Of a stretch of DNA of 64,000 nt, positions 35,225-45,400 are shown piece by piece. The stretch's first letter is position 1; the number at the start of each line of letters is the position of its first letter. The notes below the pieces were generated by a model, which saw only the letters and a program-made list of their open reading frames with translations, was not told where the DNA came from and did no database searches. Source of the stretch: Chitinophaga fulva (lineage in GTDB: Bacteria > Bacteroidota > Bacteroidia > Chitinophagales > Chitinophagaceae); NCBI RefSeq assembly GCF_012927205.1, contig NZ_JABBGC010000001.1:4030810-4094809 (forward strand). The letters run 5' to 3'. Both the position numbers and the translations under genes were made by a program.

Positions 35225-36424
35225 ATGAAAACAAAACGTTTATTATTCCACGTTAGCGTGCTTTTACTGGCCGCATTATCCTCTTGTAAAAAAGACATGA
35301 AAGACAACAATGCCCAGCCACCTTTGAACAGTAAAACAGCTGTGACAGAGGCTTACCAGCTGGTCTGGTCCGATGAATTTAACGGCAGCAGCGTAGACGG
35401 CAGTAAATGGCAGTTTGAAACAGGGCCTAACACCAGTAATAACGAAAAACAATATTACCAGGCAGCCAATGCTACTGTTAGCAACGGCAACCTGGTGATA
35501 ACAGCCCGTAAACAATCGGTAAACGGATGGCCGTACACATCAGCCCGGCTCAATACTGCCGGTCGTTTTACCACTACATATGGACGCATAGAGGCGCGTA
35601 TTAAGCTGGCCTCCGGACAGGGGCTGTGGCCCGCATTCTGGATGCTTGGCAATAACATCGGTTCCGTAGGCTGGCCGCAATGCGGCGAAATCGATATTAT
35701 GGAACAGGTAAACACCAGCAACACCATCTACGGGACCATGCACTGGTTCTCCGGTGGCCATGCTTCTTACGGTGGTACTACTACCACCACTTTTACCGAT
35801 TATCACGTATATGCGGTAGAGTGGGACCAGAGCGCCATCCGTTGGTACGTGGACGGTGTTAAGTTCCATGAAGGCAATATTCTCAATAACATCAACAATA
35901 CCGGCGCATTTCACAATCCGTTTTTTATCATTCTTAATCTCGCCGTCGGCGGCGATTTTCCGGGGCAAACCATCGATGAGAGCCGCTTGCCCGCCAGCAT
36001 GTATGTGGACTATGTGCGGGTATACGCTAATACCAATAACAGCGGCAGCGCGCCTATTGGCTCTACCATTTCCATGAAAGGATTTAATAACGCCTATGTC
36101 AGCGGCGAAAACGGTACACAGGCCATGAACTGTAACCGCGCTGTTGCACAGGCATGGGAGCAGTTCATCGTGGAAGATGCCGGTGGCGGAAAAGTAGCGC
36201 TGAAGAGCATGGGGAAATATGTATCCTCCGAAAACGGTACACAGCCTATCACCTGTAACCGTGCCAGTGCCGGCGACTGGGAGAAATTTGACTGGATTGC
36301 CAATGCGGATGGCACCTTCTCCCTGCGCGGCAATAATGGTCTTTATATTTCCTCTGAGAACGGTACGCAGCCGATGACCTGTAACAGGGCCACCATATCG
36401 GGATGGGAGGCATTCCGATACTAA
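35225..36424 (+). CDS. GH16 beta-glucanase lipoprotein with three-repeat C-terminal domain
   Basis: Surface or periplasmic endo-beta-glucanase (laminarinase/lichenase type). Seen: lipobox LSSC with KKD; GH16 fold from about residue 45 (LVWSDEFNGSSVDGSKW) with the catalytic motif E155-I-D157-I-M-E160 and WPAFWMLG before it; VDYVRVYANT closes the domain near 270. The last ~115 residues hold three copies of a unit with Y-(V/I)-S-x-E-N-G-T-Q-x-(M/I)-x-C-N-R-A, the threefold internal symmetry expected of a beta-trefoil (fascin- or ricin-like), probably glycan binding. Linkage preference cannot be read. Confidence 0.92.
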   Translation: MKTKRLLFHVSVLLLAALSSCKKDMKDNNAQPPLNSKTAVTEAYQLVWSDEFNGSSVDGSKWQFETGPNTSNNEKQYYQAANATVSNGNLVITARKQSVNGWPYTSARLNTAGRFTTTYGRIEARIKLASGQGLWPAFWMLGNNIGSVGWPQCGEIDIMEQVNTSNTIYGTMHWFSGGHASYGGTTTTTFTDYHVYAVEWDQSAIRWYVDGVKFHEGNILNNINNTGAFHNPFFIILNLAVGGDFPGQTIDESRLPASMYVDYVRVYANTNNSGSAPIGSTISMKGFNNAYVSGENGTQAMNCNRAVAQAWEQFIVEDAGGGKVALKSMGKYVSSENGTQPITCNRASAGDWEKFDWIANADGTFSLRGNNGLYISSENGTQPMTCNRATISGWEAFRY

Positions 36425-36503
36425 TTCACAAACAGGGGTGATGATTATACGCCCGTTCGACAGATAATCGTTTCAATATGATGGTGGTCACTGGCGTGTA
36501 ATT

Positions 36504-36540
36504 AAAAGGCCGGATCCTTTCCGGCCTTTTTCCCTTTTTA
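36504..36540 (+). terminator. intrinsic terminator after GH16
   Basis: Stem AAAGGCCGGA / TCCGGCCTTT with a short loop followed by TTCCCTTTTT. Confidence 0.8.
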
Positions 36541-36646
36541 GTCTGGTTAAAGACTATCGATTTATCTGTTTGCTGCCACACATTAAAGTATTGTTACCAT
36601 TCTTATCCAGTGGGAAAAGTTTACCAGGAATTGCTAATTTCATTTT

Positions 36647-37048
36647 ATGAGCCAAAATACTTTATTAGAGAACCTAACAACCAAGACAGCCGGCATTTTA
36701 TATTATAGCGAATCGGAGAACCCACTGACCATTGAGTCATGGGGGCGGCTTCCGGTAGCTGAAATAACCGGTAAGATTGCCACCCGGCATCAGGTTGAAC
36801 CCAACGTCGTAAAAACCATCAGTCCGACAGATTTTTTCAACGAAGTAGAGAGAGCACCAGACCCAAACGATGCCCCCATTGTAGAAAACGCACAAAAATT
36901 TAAAGCCCTGCATCAATTTCTGAAAGAACACTTTACCGGCATACAGGTAGTGCGGGTGGAAGACGGCACCAGTATTCCGGTGTATATCGTTTGCCATCAA
37001 CCGGATGAAACCTGCGTAGCCCTGGTGACCACAGCGATAGAGTCGTAA
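36647..37048 (+). CDS. NuiA-like nuclease inhibitor
   Basis: 133-residue cytosolic protein without a signal peptide. It resembles the Anabaena nuclease A inhibitor NuiA: L-L-Y/F-x-S-E-S-E-x-P opens the fold (here GILYYSESENPLTIESWG), then DFFNEVERAPDP, a central helix (NAQKFKALHQFLKEHFTGIQVVRV) and IPVYIVCHQPDETCVALVTTAIES at the end. The next gene, 43 bp downstream, encodes a secreted nuclease of the NucA/NUC1 fold, the type of enzyme NuiA blocks. Protecting the cell from its own nuclease before export is the natural role, by analogy. Confidence 0.8.
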   Translation: MSQNTLLENLTTKTAGILYYSESENPLTIESWGRLPVAEITGKIATRHQVEPNVVKTISPTDFFNEVERAPDPNDAPIVENAQKFKALHQFLKEHFTGIQVVRVEDGTSIPVYIVCHQPDETCVALVTTAIES

Positions 37049-37091
37049 GCCTAATCTCCACATATTACAGAAACCCTTAAAAACCTGAATT

Positions 37092-38444
37092 ATGAAACAA
37101 TTCATCAGGCATTGTATGATTATTTGCCTGGGCGGCTTGTTATTTTCTGCCTGTAAAAAAGAGGCAGACATTCAGCCCCAGGAAATTGAAAAACCACGTT
37201 CTGCAGTTACAGAATCCGTAGTCATCCTTAATGAAGACTTTGAATCAGGCAGTAAAACAGCTTATGCCATCGGCAACGTAACGCTGAGCAGCGGTTCCTG
37301 GACCCTGGACGACGCGTTGATCGGCAATCTCGCTGCCGACCTTAAAAACGGTGCTAAATCCGTTCGTATCAGAAACACCGGTAGTATCACCACCAATTTC
37401 AGCAGCACCAGTACAGCCGGTACCGTTACCGTGAGCGTTAAACACGGCACCTATGGCTCCGATGCGTACAGCAGCTGGCAGCTCTGGACATCAGCCGACA
37501 ACGGAGCAACCTGGACACAGCAAGGCAACACCATCACCACTTCAGGCAGCCTGCAAACCGCTACGTTCAGCTTCCAGTCAACCGGCAACCTGCGTATCTC
37601 CATCCGTAAAACTTCCGGCAGCACCAACAGGATCAACATCGACGACGTGACCATTACAGCCGGCAGCACCGGCGGTGGCGGCGGTACAAATCCTGGTGAT
37701 GACAACAACCTGCTGTTGGGCAACCCCAGCAATGCACTGGCTGATGTGTCTTCAGAGAACAACTACCTGATGGTAAAAACTTACTACACTTTATCATATA
37801 GCCGTGGCCGTGGTACCCCGAACTGGGTGAGCTGGCATATTCAGTCTGCCGACCTCGGCAGCATATCCCGGACCAACGATTTCCGCGCCGACACTGACCT
37901 GCCCGCAGGATGGTACCAGGTGCAGAACAGCAGCTATTCCGGTTCCGGATTTGATCGTGGACATAACTGTCCTTCAGCTGACAGAACGGCTACTGCTGAC
38001 GCCAATTCTGCCACTTTCCTGATGTCGAACATGATGCCACAGGCGCCTAACAATAACCAGAGGACCTGGGCTAACCTGGAAAACTATACCCGCGACCTCG
38101 TAAAGGCCGGTAACGAAGTATTCGTTATCTGCGGTTCCTATGGCCAGGGTGGTACCGGTTCATTGGGCGGCGTTACCACGACCATCGACAACGGCCATGT
38201 GACCGTTCCTGCCAACATCTGGAAAGTAGTGGTGGTGATCCCCGATGGCAGCAACGACCTGAACAGGATCACTGGCAACACCCGCGTGATTGCAATCAAT
38301 ACACCTAACCGTAACGATATCAATACCGACTGGACCCAGTATAAAACAACGGTGCGTGATATCGAAAGCGCAACAGGTTATAACTTATTGTCCAACCTGC
38401 GCCCGTCGCTGCAGGACAGCCTGGAAACCAGGATAGATCCGTGA
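37092..38444 (+). CDS. DNA/RNA non-specific endonuclease lipoprotein (NUC1/NucA type)
   Basis: 450 residues. Seen: lipobox LLFSAC with KKEA; an N-terminal beta-sandwich (about 45-195) of the kind attached to secreted Bacteroidota nucleases; a Gly-rich linker (STGGGGGTNPGDD); the beta-beta-alpha-metal nuclease domain with the catalytic motif D288-R-G-H291 followed by NCPSADRT, and NMMPQAPNNNQRTWANLE carrying the metal-binding Asn and the conserved Glu. It would degrade extracellular DNA or RNA for nutrients or against competitors. The adjacent NuiA-like gene supports the call. Confidence 0.93.
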   Translation: MKQFIRHCMIICLGGLLFSACKKEADIQPQEIEKPRSAVTESVVILNEDFESGSKTAYAIGNVTLSSGSWTLDDALIGNLAADLKNGAKSVRIRNTGSITTNFSSTSTAGTVTVSVKHGTYGSDAYSSWQLWTSADNGATWTQQGNTITTSGSLQTATFSFQSTGNLRISIRKTSGSTNRINIDDVTITAGSTGGGGGTNPGDDNNLLLGNPSNALADVSSENNYLMVKTYYTLSYSRGRGTPNWVSWHIQSADLGSISRTNDFRADTDLPAGWYQVQNSSYSGSGFDRGHNCPSADRTATADANSATFLMSNMMPQAPNNNQRTWANLENYTRDLVKAGNEVFVICGSYGQGGTGSLGGVTTTIDNGHVTVPANIWKVVVVIPDGSNDLNRITGNTRVIAINTPNRNDINTDWTQYKTTVRDIESATGYNLLSNLRPSLQDSLETRIDP

Positions 38445-38461
38445 GGACATAACAATGAGAC

Positions 38462-38505
38462 AAACGAAAAGGCTTGTAAGTAACACTTACAAGCCTTTTC
38501 GTTTT
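38462..38505. terminator. bidirectional intrinsic terminator
   Basis: Perfect 20-bp inverted repeat beginning AAACGAAAAGG with a three-base AAC loop, between the convergent nuclease (+) and EamA (-) genes; T-rich flanks on both strands. Confidence 0.9.
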
Positions 38506-38526
38506 AAAGCTATCTTTCGGATACAG

Positions 38527-39402
38527 TTATTTTGCAAATTTCTTCGTGCCCGCCACGCAGAGGATGACGCCCACCGTAACCGCCAGCATGCCCATGCTCA
38601 CTTTTTCGTGCAACAGGGAAGCCGCCAGTGCCAGTCCAAAAAACGGCTGTAACAATTGCAGTTGCCCTACCGTGGCTGTGCCGCCCTGTGCCAGTCCACG
38701 ATACCAGAAGATAAAGCCGATGAACATGCTGAACAGCGATACATAGGCCAGGCTAACCCAGGTGTCAATATGGATCTCCCCGAAGGATGACGGCTTATAA
38801 ATAAACGCAAGGGGTAACATGACTGGTAATGCTAGTACCAGGGCCCAGGAGATCACCTGCCAGCCGCCTAGTACCTTGGTCAGTTTAGCGCCTTCTGCAT
38901 AACCCAGTCCACAGACAATAATTGCTGCTATCATGAACAAATCACCTATAGGCGACGCCGTTAGTCCCTGTGCTACGGCATAACCAGTGACCAACAGGCT
39001 GCCGGCTATGGAGAAAACCCAGAATACAGGCCGTGGGCGTTCACCGCCGCGAATAATGCCAAAGACGGCCGTGGAAAGGGGCAGCAGGCCTAAAAAGACA
39101 ATAGAATGAGCGGACGTGATGTACTGTAATGCCATGGCCGTCAACAGCGGAAACCCTACCACAACACCCAGGGCGACGATCAGCAGCGGAATGATGTGTT
39201 CCCGCGATGGCCGTTTTTCCTTAAAGAGCAGTACTGCCATGACAGCGAGTATCCCCGCATTGGAGGCCCGGGCCACCGTCAGAAAAACAGGGTTTAATTC
39301 TAACACCGCTACTCTTGTAGCTGGCAACGATCCGCTGAACAATACCACGCCGATAAAACCATTGAGCCAGCCTCCATTGCTTCCTTCCTTTGGAATACCC
39401 AT
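38527..39402 (-). CDS. EamA/DMT-family transporter
   Basis: Inner-membrane permease of 291 residues with ten predicted helices in two EamA repeats. Seen: GWLNGFIGVVLFSGSLPATRVAV at the start, internal repeat symmetry, and the SLFSMFIGFIFWYRGLAQGGTATVGQLQLLQPFFGLALAASLLHE segment that marks the second EamA repeat. Family members export amino acids, nucleosides or other metabolites; the substrate is unknown. A TAnnTTTG box lies 33 bases upstream. Confidence 0.93.
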   Translation of the reverse strand: MGIPKEGSNGGWLNGFIGVVLFSGSLPATRVAVLELNPVFLTVARASNAGILAVMAVLLFKEKRPSREHIIPLLIVALGVVVGFPLLTAMALQYITSAHSIVFLGLLPLSTAVFGIIRGGERPRPVFWVFSIAGSLLVTGYAVAQGLTASPIGDLFMIAAIIVCGLGYAEGAKLTKVLGGWQVISWALVLALPVMLPLAFIYKPSSFGEIHIDTWVSLAYVSLFSMFIGFIFWYRGLAQGGTATVGQLQLLQPFFGLALAASLLHEKVSMGMLAVTVGVILCVAGTKKFAK

Positions 39403-39434
39403 ATGAATTCGATACTAGTTTATAATTGATACTG

Positions 39435-39442
39435 CAAAAGTA
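39435..39442 (-). promoter_or_regulatory. -7 promoter box for EamA
   Basis: Minus-strand TACTTTTG, exact TAnnTTTG match, 33 bases before the ATG at 39402. Confidence 0.5.
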
Positions 39443-39570
39443 GTGGTCAGGCGCAGATGCTGACGGTACCAGTTTTATGTTTTTGTACGAGCACAGTTTG
39501 AACCGGTATTTTTATGATAAAATGGCTTACTTTGATGTTGTAATGATAATAAATCCCGTAACACCTGCTC

Positions 39571-39972
39571 ATGAAAAAATTCATCCTGATAAGTATGTTG
39601 CTCTGTAGCGGATGGGCCAAAGCTCAAACTATCAAGTCCACCGCCGGCAGCACCCGGCTTACCGTAAACAGTGATGGCGTGATCAAAAACAGTAGCTACA
39701 TCATCGTGGGCCGTATTAAAACCGACGGCACGGTACAAACAGCAGGTTATCAGATTATCGGCTATGTTCGGGGAGAACGCATAGAAGACAATAGCCATTC
39801 TACCGTGGGTTATGTGAAAAAAGATGGTACCGTTAAAAACTATAGCCATAGTACTATCGGTTACATCAAGGACAATGGCGACGTGCAGAACTGGAGCCAC
39901 AGCAGCATCGGATCTGCCTCCGGCGTTAAAAAGGAGTGGGCGGCGTTGATTTTTTTCTTCTTTGATTTCTGA
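39571..39972 (+). CDS. exported protein of five ~17-residue repeats
   Basis: 133 residues with a Sec signal ending AKAQ. The mature protein is almost entirely five tandem units of 16-17 residues with the pattern (x)DGxVxNxSxxxIGYI(K/R), for example KDGTVKNYSHSTIGYIK. Five-fold repetition suggests a small closed beta structure (a five-fold beta-flower-like fold). The C-terminus is hydrophobic and aromatic (WAALIFFFFDF), perhaps a membrane contact. It is flanked by an EamA gene and the chromate cluster, neither of which explains it. Confidence 0.7.
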   Translation: MKKFILISMLLCSGWAKAQTIKSTAGSTRLTVNSDGVIKNSSYIIVGRIKTDGTVQTAGYQIIGYVRGERIEDNSHSTVGYVKKDGTVKNYSHSTIGYIKDNGDVQNWSHSSIGSASGVKKEWAALIFFFFDF

Positions 39973-40084
39973 TCAATTGATAAGTTTGTTACCCATTAAG
40001 CAATACCCAGTGAGAGGCTGTGTGGAAGGCTATCTCATTCATAGGTGTCGGTAGAAAAATATCCTGAAAGTAAAGAAAAGTCTG

Positions 40085-41224
40085 TTATATATGCAACAGC
40101 AAAAATCCACCCAGGCTGCCCAATAGTATCACATAAACAGTGCTCAGCTTTTTCCATGTCAGCGTGATCCCGAGACAAGTAGCCAGTATCGCCGCGCTAC
40201 GCCAGTCCTCTGTGGAGGAAAGCAGCAGGTGTATCCCTACTACTGCAATGATAGATATAGAAGCGGCGCTAAGCCCGTCCAGGAATACCCGGAGCCGGTC
40301 ACTTTTGCGGACAGACGATAGTAGTTTATGCAGAAAGAATGAGATAAAAAAAGAAGGCAGGAATATGCCGATGGTGGCCAGCACACCGCCGGAAAGGCCA
40401 TGGATCAGGTATCCCGCAAAGGTGGCGCTGGAGAGGATAGGGCCGGGCGTTATCTGTCCTACGGCGATGGCATCCATCAGCTGTTGCCTGGTGAGCCAGT
40501 GGTTTTTCCTGACCAGCGACTCATCCATGTAGGCAAACAGTACGTAGCCGCTGCCATATAATACCGCCCCGATTTTCAGGAAAATGGAAAATAGTTTTAA
40601 GCTGGAAAAAGCACTGCTGCTGCTTTGCGCAGCCGGTATCAGTAGCCAACCGCTCCAGGAGATGACTGTATTCCTCATCCGGTGGGCGAAATAGTTCAAG
40701 ATCCCGGCGCCTAAAATCAACAACACTTCGTTCAAACCATACCAGGAGCCTGCAAAAACCAACAGGCATAGAACGATCAGCGTGGTATTCCGTTTGAGGG
40801 TGGTGGCCGACAACCGGAACACGGTGGCCATGACCAGCGCTGTGGTGGCCGGGCGCAGGCCATAAATAAAACCCTGTACATCCGGCAGTGCACTGTATTT
40901 TTGATAGAAGTATCCAAACAAAAGGCAGATCACCATGGCCGGGAAGATGTAACACACGCCGGCTACAATGAGTCCCAACCGGCCCGCTCGCTCTTTGCCG
41001 CAATGCATGATCACCTCCACCGCATTAGGGCCTGGTATAATGTAGGAGGTGCTGAGCACATCCATAAAATGCTGATGATCGATCCATTTTCGCTTTACCA
41101 CCATTTCGTTTTCGATGGTGGCCACCATTCCGGCAATGCCGCCAAAACCAATACAGCCTAATTTGAACGTGGAGAAGGCCACTTCTTTCAATCGTTGTGT
41201 TGTTGAGTCTTCAGGGTGTTCCAT
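40085..41224 (-). CDS. chrA: chromate transporter (ChrA family), second copy
   Basis: Inner-membrane anion pump of 379 residues with two tandem chromate-transport domains. Seen in the first half: FKLGCIGFGGIAGMVATIENEMVVKRKWI, then SYIIPGPNAVEVIMHCG; in the second half: FLKIGAVLYGSGYVLFAYMDESLVRKNHWLTRQQLMDAIAVGQITPGPILSSATFAGYL, which is the CHR signature. The ATG at 41224 is preferred to an upstream TTG. It lies 83 bp after the membrane-fusion protein on the minus strand and is probably the last gene of the chromate/RND operon. It is clearly divergent from the copy at 46981, so it may carry another oxyanion. Confidence 0.92.
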   Translation of the reverse strand: MEHPEDSTTQRLKEVAFSTFKLGCIGFGGIAGMVATIENEMVVKRKWIDHQHFMDVLSTSYIIPGPNAVEVIMHCGKERAGRLGLIVAGVCYIFPAMVICLLFGYFYQKYSALPDVQGFIYGLRPATTALVMATVFRLSATTLKRNTTLIVLCLLVFAGSWYGLNEVLLILGAGILNYFAHRMRNTVISWSGWLLIPAAQSSSSAFSSLKLFSIFLKIGAVLYGSGYVLFAYMDESLVRKNHWLTRQQLMDAIAVGQITPGPILSSATFAGYLIHGLSGGVLATIGIFLPSFFISFFLHKLLSSVRKSDRLRVFLDGLSAASISIIAVVGIHLLLSSTEDWRSAAILATCLGITLTWKKLSTVYVILLGSLGGFLLLHI

Positions 41225-41307
41225 ACACAATCAGTTTGATCGGAGGTATCTGTAAATATAGCTATTACACCCCGGCAATCAAACTGATGTAATCATACAG
41301 GATAAAG

Positions 41308-42417
41308 TTATTTTTTTATCGTCCATAACCCTGTACTGCCTGGTTTTCTTTCGTCTGTGGCTTTTTGCACCAATGTATCTCCTGCAGTGAGGTTGCCAAA
41401 AATCTCCACACCAGCATCAACAGTCATGCCTTGCCGGACATCCACCCATTCCGCTTTTCCTTCTTTCACACGGATGACAAATTTCTTTTCCTGCGTGGTG
41501 GCCACTGCGGAAAACGGCACAACGAAGGACGGAGCATTTCTTTCGAGCGGAATTTTTACGTAGCAGAAAGCGCCTGCTTTCAGCCGGTGATCGCTATTGT
41601 CTACTTTAAACTCCCATAATTCAGTACGCGTGGCGGGATCGATGGTTTCAGACTTGCGGGTGAGGACCGCCTTAAAACGTTCTGTGGGATAGGCATCTAT
41701 CCTGAAGTCGATGTTTTTAAGTCCGCCTGCGGCGGCGACATATATTTCCGGGACGGCAGCGCGCAAACGCAGTACGTTGTTGTTCTGTACTGTCAGCAGC
41801 ATAGCGTTGGTGCCTACCAGTGAGCCGGGATCGGCTTTACGGGCGGTCACAACACCATCAAAGGGAGCGATGATATAGAGATACCCTGACACCGCTTTGT
41901 AAGATTGCGCCTGCTTGCCAGCGGCCAGGAAAGTAGCGCTGTCGGCCTGCATCTGATTACGGCTGCGCTCCAGGTCCACCGGTGCTACGATGCCCGGTGT
42001 ATTGGCCTGTGATGCCCGGTACAGCCTTTCGTAGTTATCCTTACTGGATGTCCACTTAGCCCTGGCCGCCTGTACGACGGCTTCTGATTCTGCCAGCCTG
42101 CTGTTTACCTCCGGCGCTTCAATCACGGCCAGTACCTGGCCTTTCCTCACACGGTCGCCCATATCCACTTTCATCTCCCGGACAAAGCCCTGTACTTTGG
42201 CAAATAGCTCGGCATTTTCATAAGGCACCAGTTCAGCCGGGAATTCTACCGTTTTCTTCAGGGTGTCCTGTTTCAATATGAATACCGGTACGGTATCCGC
42301 GGCTGGCGTATCAGTACCGGCTGCCGGCGCCTGTGAATGCTGGCCGCAGGCCGAAATAATGAGGAGTAAAAAGATAGCCGCGATTATCCGCATATGGTTA
42401 CAAGATGTTTTTGTCAT
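41308..42417 (-). CDS. RND efflux membrane-fusion (HlyD/AcrA-type) lipoprotein
   Basis: Periplasmic adaptor linking the RND pump to the TolC-type channel. Seen: lipobox IISAC; FVREMKVDMGDRVRKGQVLAVIEAPEVNSRL, the barrel-sandwich lipoyl half; a helical hairpin (RLAESEAVVQAARAKWTSSKDNYERLY); IIAPFDGVVTARKADPGSLVG, the returning lipoyl half; beta-barrel and membrane-proximal domains. Start choice: ATG 42417 overlaps the pump gene by 20 bp; ATG 42393, four bases past that stop, is equally possible and starts directly at the signal segment. Confidence 0.93.
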   Translation of the reverse strand: MTKTSCNHMRIIAAIFLLLIISACGQHSQAPAAGTDTPAADTVPVFILKQDTLKKTVEFPAELVPYENAELFAKVQGFVREMKVDMGDRVRKGQVLAVIEAPEVNSRLAESEAVVQAARAKWTSSKDNYERLYRASQANTPGIVAPVDLERSRNQMQADSATFLAAGKQAQSYKAVSGYLYIIAPFDGVVTARKADPGSLVGTNAMLLTVQNNNVLRLRAAVPEIYVAAAGGLKNIDFRIDAYPTERFKAVLTRKSETIDPATRTELWEFKVDNSDHRLKAGAFCYVKIPLERNAPSFVVPFSAVATTQEKKFVIRVKEGKAEWVDVRQGMTVDAGVEIFGNLTAGDTLVQKATDERKPGSTGLWTIKK

Positions 42418-45400
42418 AGTAAGTGCTTTTTTCATCATCAGGATCAAGGGATACATATTGGTAGGGTTTCCTTCCAACTGTCCACTGATAGACAGCAGGC
42501 AGAAAGAACAGTACGCTGAGGGTGGAGAACAACAGGCCTCCTATTACAGCAATGCCTAGTGGCGCGGTCTGATCGCCACCTTCAGACAATCCCAGCGCCA
42601 TGGGGACCATCCCGACAATCATCGCCGCGCTGGTCATCAGGATGGGGCGGAGGCGATGCTCCGCGGCATGCAACTGTGGATGGTCAACATTGTTTTTCCG
42701 GTAATGTTCTGCATTGGTAATGAAAAGTACCGCATTGGCAATGGCTACGCCCACCGCCATGATAGTGCCCATGTAGGACTGTATGTTCAGCGAGTTGCCT
42801 GTCAGGTACAAAAACAACAGTGAGCCTGCCACAACTGCTGGTATGACTGCTAAAGTGGTAACAGCCACCCGGAAGGACTGAAAATAAACAGCCATCACCA
42901 GGAAGATCACCAGTACAGCGATCAGTAAACCAAACTGAAGGCTGGTCAGCGTTTCCTGCAACAGGGACGGCTGACCGCGCAGGATGATTTTAGCGCCATT
43001 GGGCAATTGCCCCATACTGCTGATAGTATGCCTTACCTGTTTGAATACGGTTCCCAGGTCTTGTTTGTGGACATTCGCCGTAATAGTGATATACCGCTGC
43101 TGATTCAGCCTGTCGTATTCACCGGGCATCGATGTACGCTTCCAGGTGGCTACTTCACTGAGATAATGTGTGTTACCATTACCACCGGAAACCGGCACTG
43201 CCTCCAGCTGGCTGGTGCTGTTCATCCTGAACTCGGGATACTGCACCTGTACCTGGTAAGCTGTACCGGTGGCCTTATCCAGCCAATAGTTGGGAGTGGT
43301 GAAGCGGCTGGAAGAAGTGGCGGCAACAACAGAACGGGTGATCTGATCGCTGGTAAGCCCCAGTTGACCGGCTTTTACACGGTCTATTTCCAACCGGATG
43401 ACCGGGTAGTCCAGCGGTGTGGCTATCTGCAGGTCACGCAGGGATGGGATGGATGCCAGTTTTTTGATTAATTGGGCCGCTGTCTTTTTTCCTTCGGCCA
43501 GGTTTTTATTGACTACGGCAATCTCTATCGGATTACTGCTGCCCAGGTTCAATACCTGTTCTACGATGTCTCCCGGCTCAAAGGACAACTTCACACCGGG
43601 GATCGCTGAAACAGCAGCAGCTCGTAGCTTCTCCCGGAAGGAGGCAACAGGCATCACGCCCCGTTTGAGTTTTATTTTCACCACCGCTTCCTGTGGACCG
43701 CTGGTCCACAGATGAATATAGTTCACCGGATAACTGGACGGCTGTGTGCCTATAAAAGCAGAGGTGATTTCGACGTTTTGTTTTCCTACGATGCTGTCTG
43801 TCAGCGACAATAGCTTTCTGGTGGCATCTTCTGTTCGTTCAAAGCGGGTGCCGACCGGCAACCGCAGCCGCACCTGTGCTTGTCCGCTATCTGTTTGCGG
43901 GAAAAGTTCAGTGCCGGTAAATATAAACAAGAGTACTACTAAGCCGGAAGATACCAGCAGGAACAAAATGGCGTTCCACCTGAAAGCGGCTTTCCGGCGC
44001 TCTCCTGCGGCAACATAGCGTTGTTTTAACTTGTCAAAAAATCCACGTTCCTTCTTTTCCTGTTCCTGCAGCGACGTTTTAAATAACCAGTTAGCAACCA
44101 CCGGAACAAATGTCTGTGATAGGATAAAGGAGGCGATCATTGCAAAACCCACCGCCAGCGACAATGGCATGAACATGGCTCTGGGAACGCCGTTCATAAA
44201 CATAGCCGGAACAAACACAGCCAGGATGCTCAGCAGGATCAACAACTTAGGCCCGGCGATTTCTATGCTGGCATCTGCAATAGCACGGGCTTTTGTTTTC
44301 CCGGCTTCCATATGCCGGTGAATGTTTTCTATCGTAACGGTGGCTTCATCCACCAATATACCAACAGACAAGGCCAAACCGCCTAATGTCATAATGTTGA
44401 TTGTTTGCCCTGTCAGATATAAAAGGATGGCAGATGACAGCAATGCCAGCGGGATGGTCATGATTACGATCAGCGCGCTGCGCCTGTCGCCGAGGAAAAG
44501 CAGCACCATCAGACCGGTAAGCACTGCGCCCAGACCTCCTTCAAACAACAGGCTTTTTAATGAATTGATCACATAGCCGGATTGGTCGAAAGCATAGGTG
44601 ACTTTTATATCAGGAGGTATCGCCGCCTGCATATCCGGTAAGGCTGCCTTAACGCGCTGCACCACATCCCAGGTGGAAGCATCAGCCCTTTTGGTAACCG
44701 GAATATACACCGAACGTTTCCCATTGATCAGCGCGTAGCTGGTGGTAACGTCGGCGCCGAGACTGACGTTGGCGATATCTTTGACATATACCACTGCGCC
44801 TGCACCTGGTTGCAGCGGGGTATTCTGAAGGTCCTGCAACGATTCGATGACACTGTTCTGAGGAGTGATGTAAGTCGAGTCCCCGATGCGTACATTACCA
44901 GCGGGAGAGATGGTGTTGGATTTTGCGATGGCTTGTACTACCTGGTCGGGTGACAGGTTGTAACTCCGCAGTTTGTCGGGGTCCACAGTGATCAGTACTG
45001 TTTTCTGATTACCACCGAATGGTGGGGGAGCAGACACGCCCGGTAATGTTGAGAACATAGGGCGTACGCGGAACAGGGCAAGATCGGATATCTCACTCAG
45101 CGAGCGGCTGTCTGAACTGAATACCAGCTGTCCCACCGGCACACTGCCGGCATCGAAACGGGTAATAAAAGGAGGCACGGTGCCCGGTGGCATAAATGCC
45201 CTGGCACGGTTGGCATATCCTACTACTTCCGCCATGGCCTGGCTCATATCGGTGCCTTCATTAAATTCGATTTTAATAATGGCCGCCCCTTGTATGTTTT
45301 TAGAGTCTACTGATTTCACCCCGGTGATATACAGGAAATGGTATTCGTAGTAAGAGGTAACAAATCCTTCCATCTGTTCCGGTGACAAACCACCATAGGG

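Noticed and set aside
36109..36400. Spaced near-identical DNA repeats resembling an array
   Set aside because: They are in-frame codon repeats of the three-unit C-terminal domain of the GH16 protein, not CRISPR repeats.
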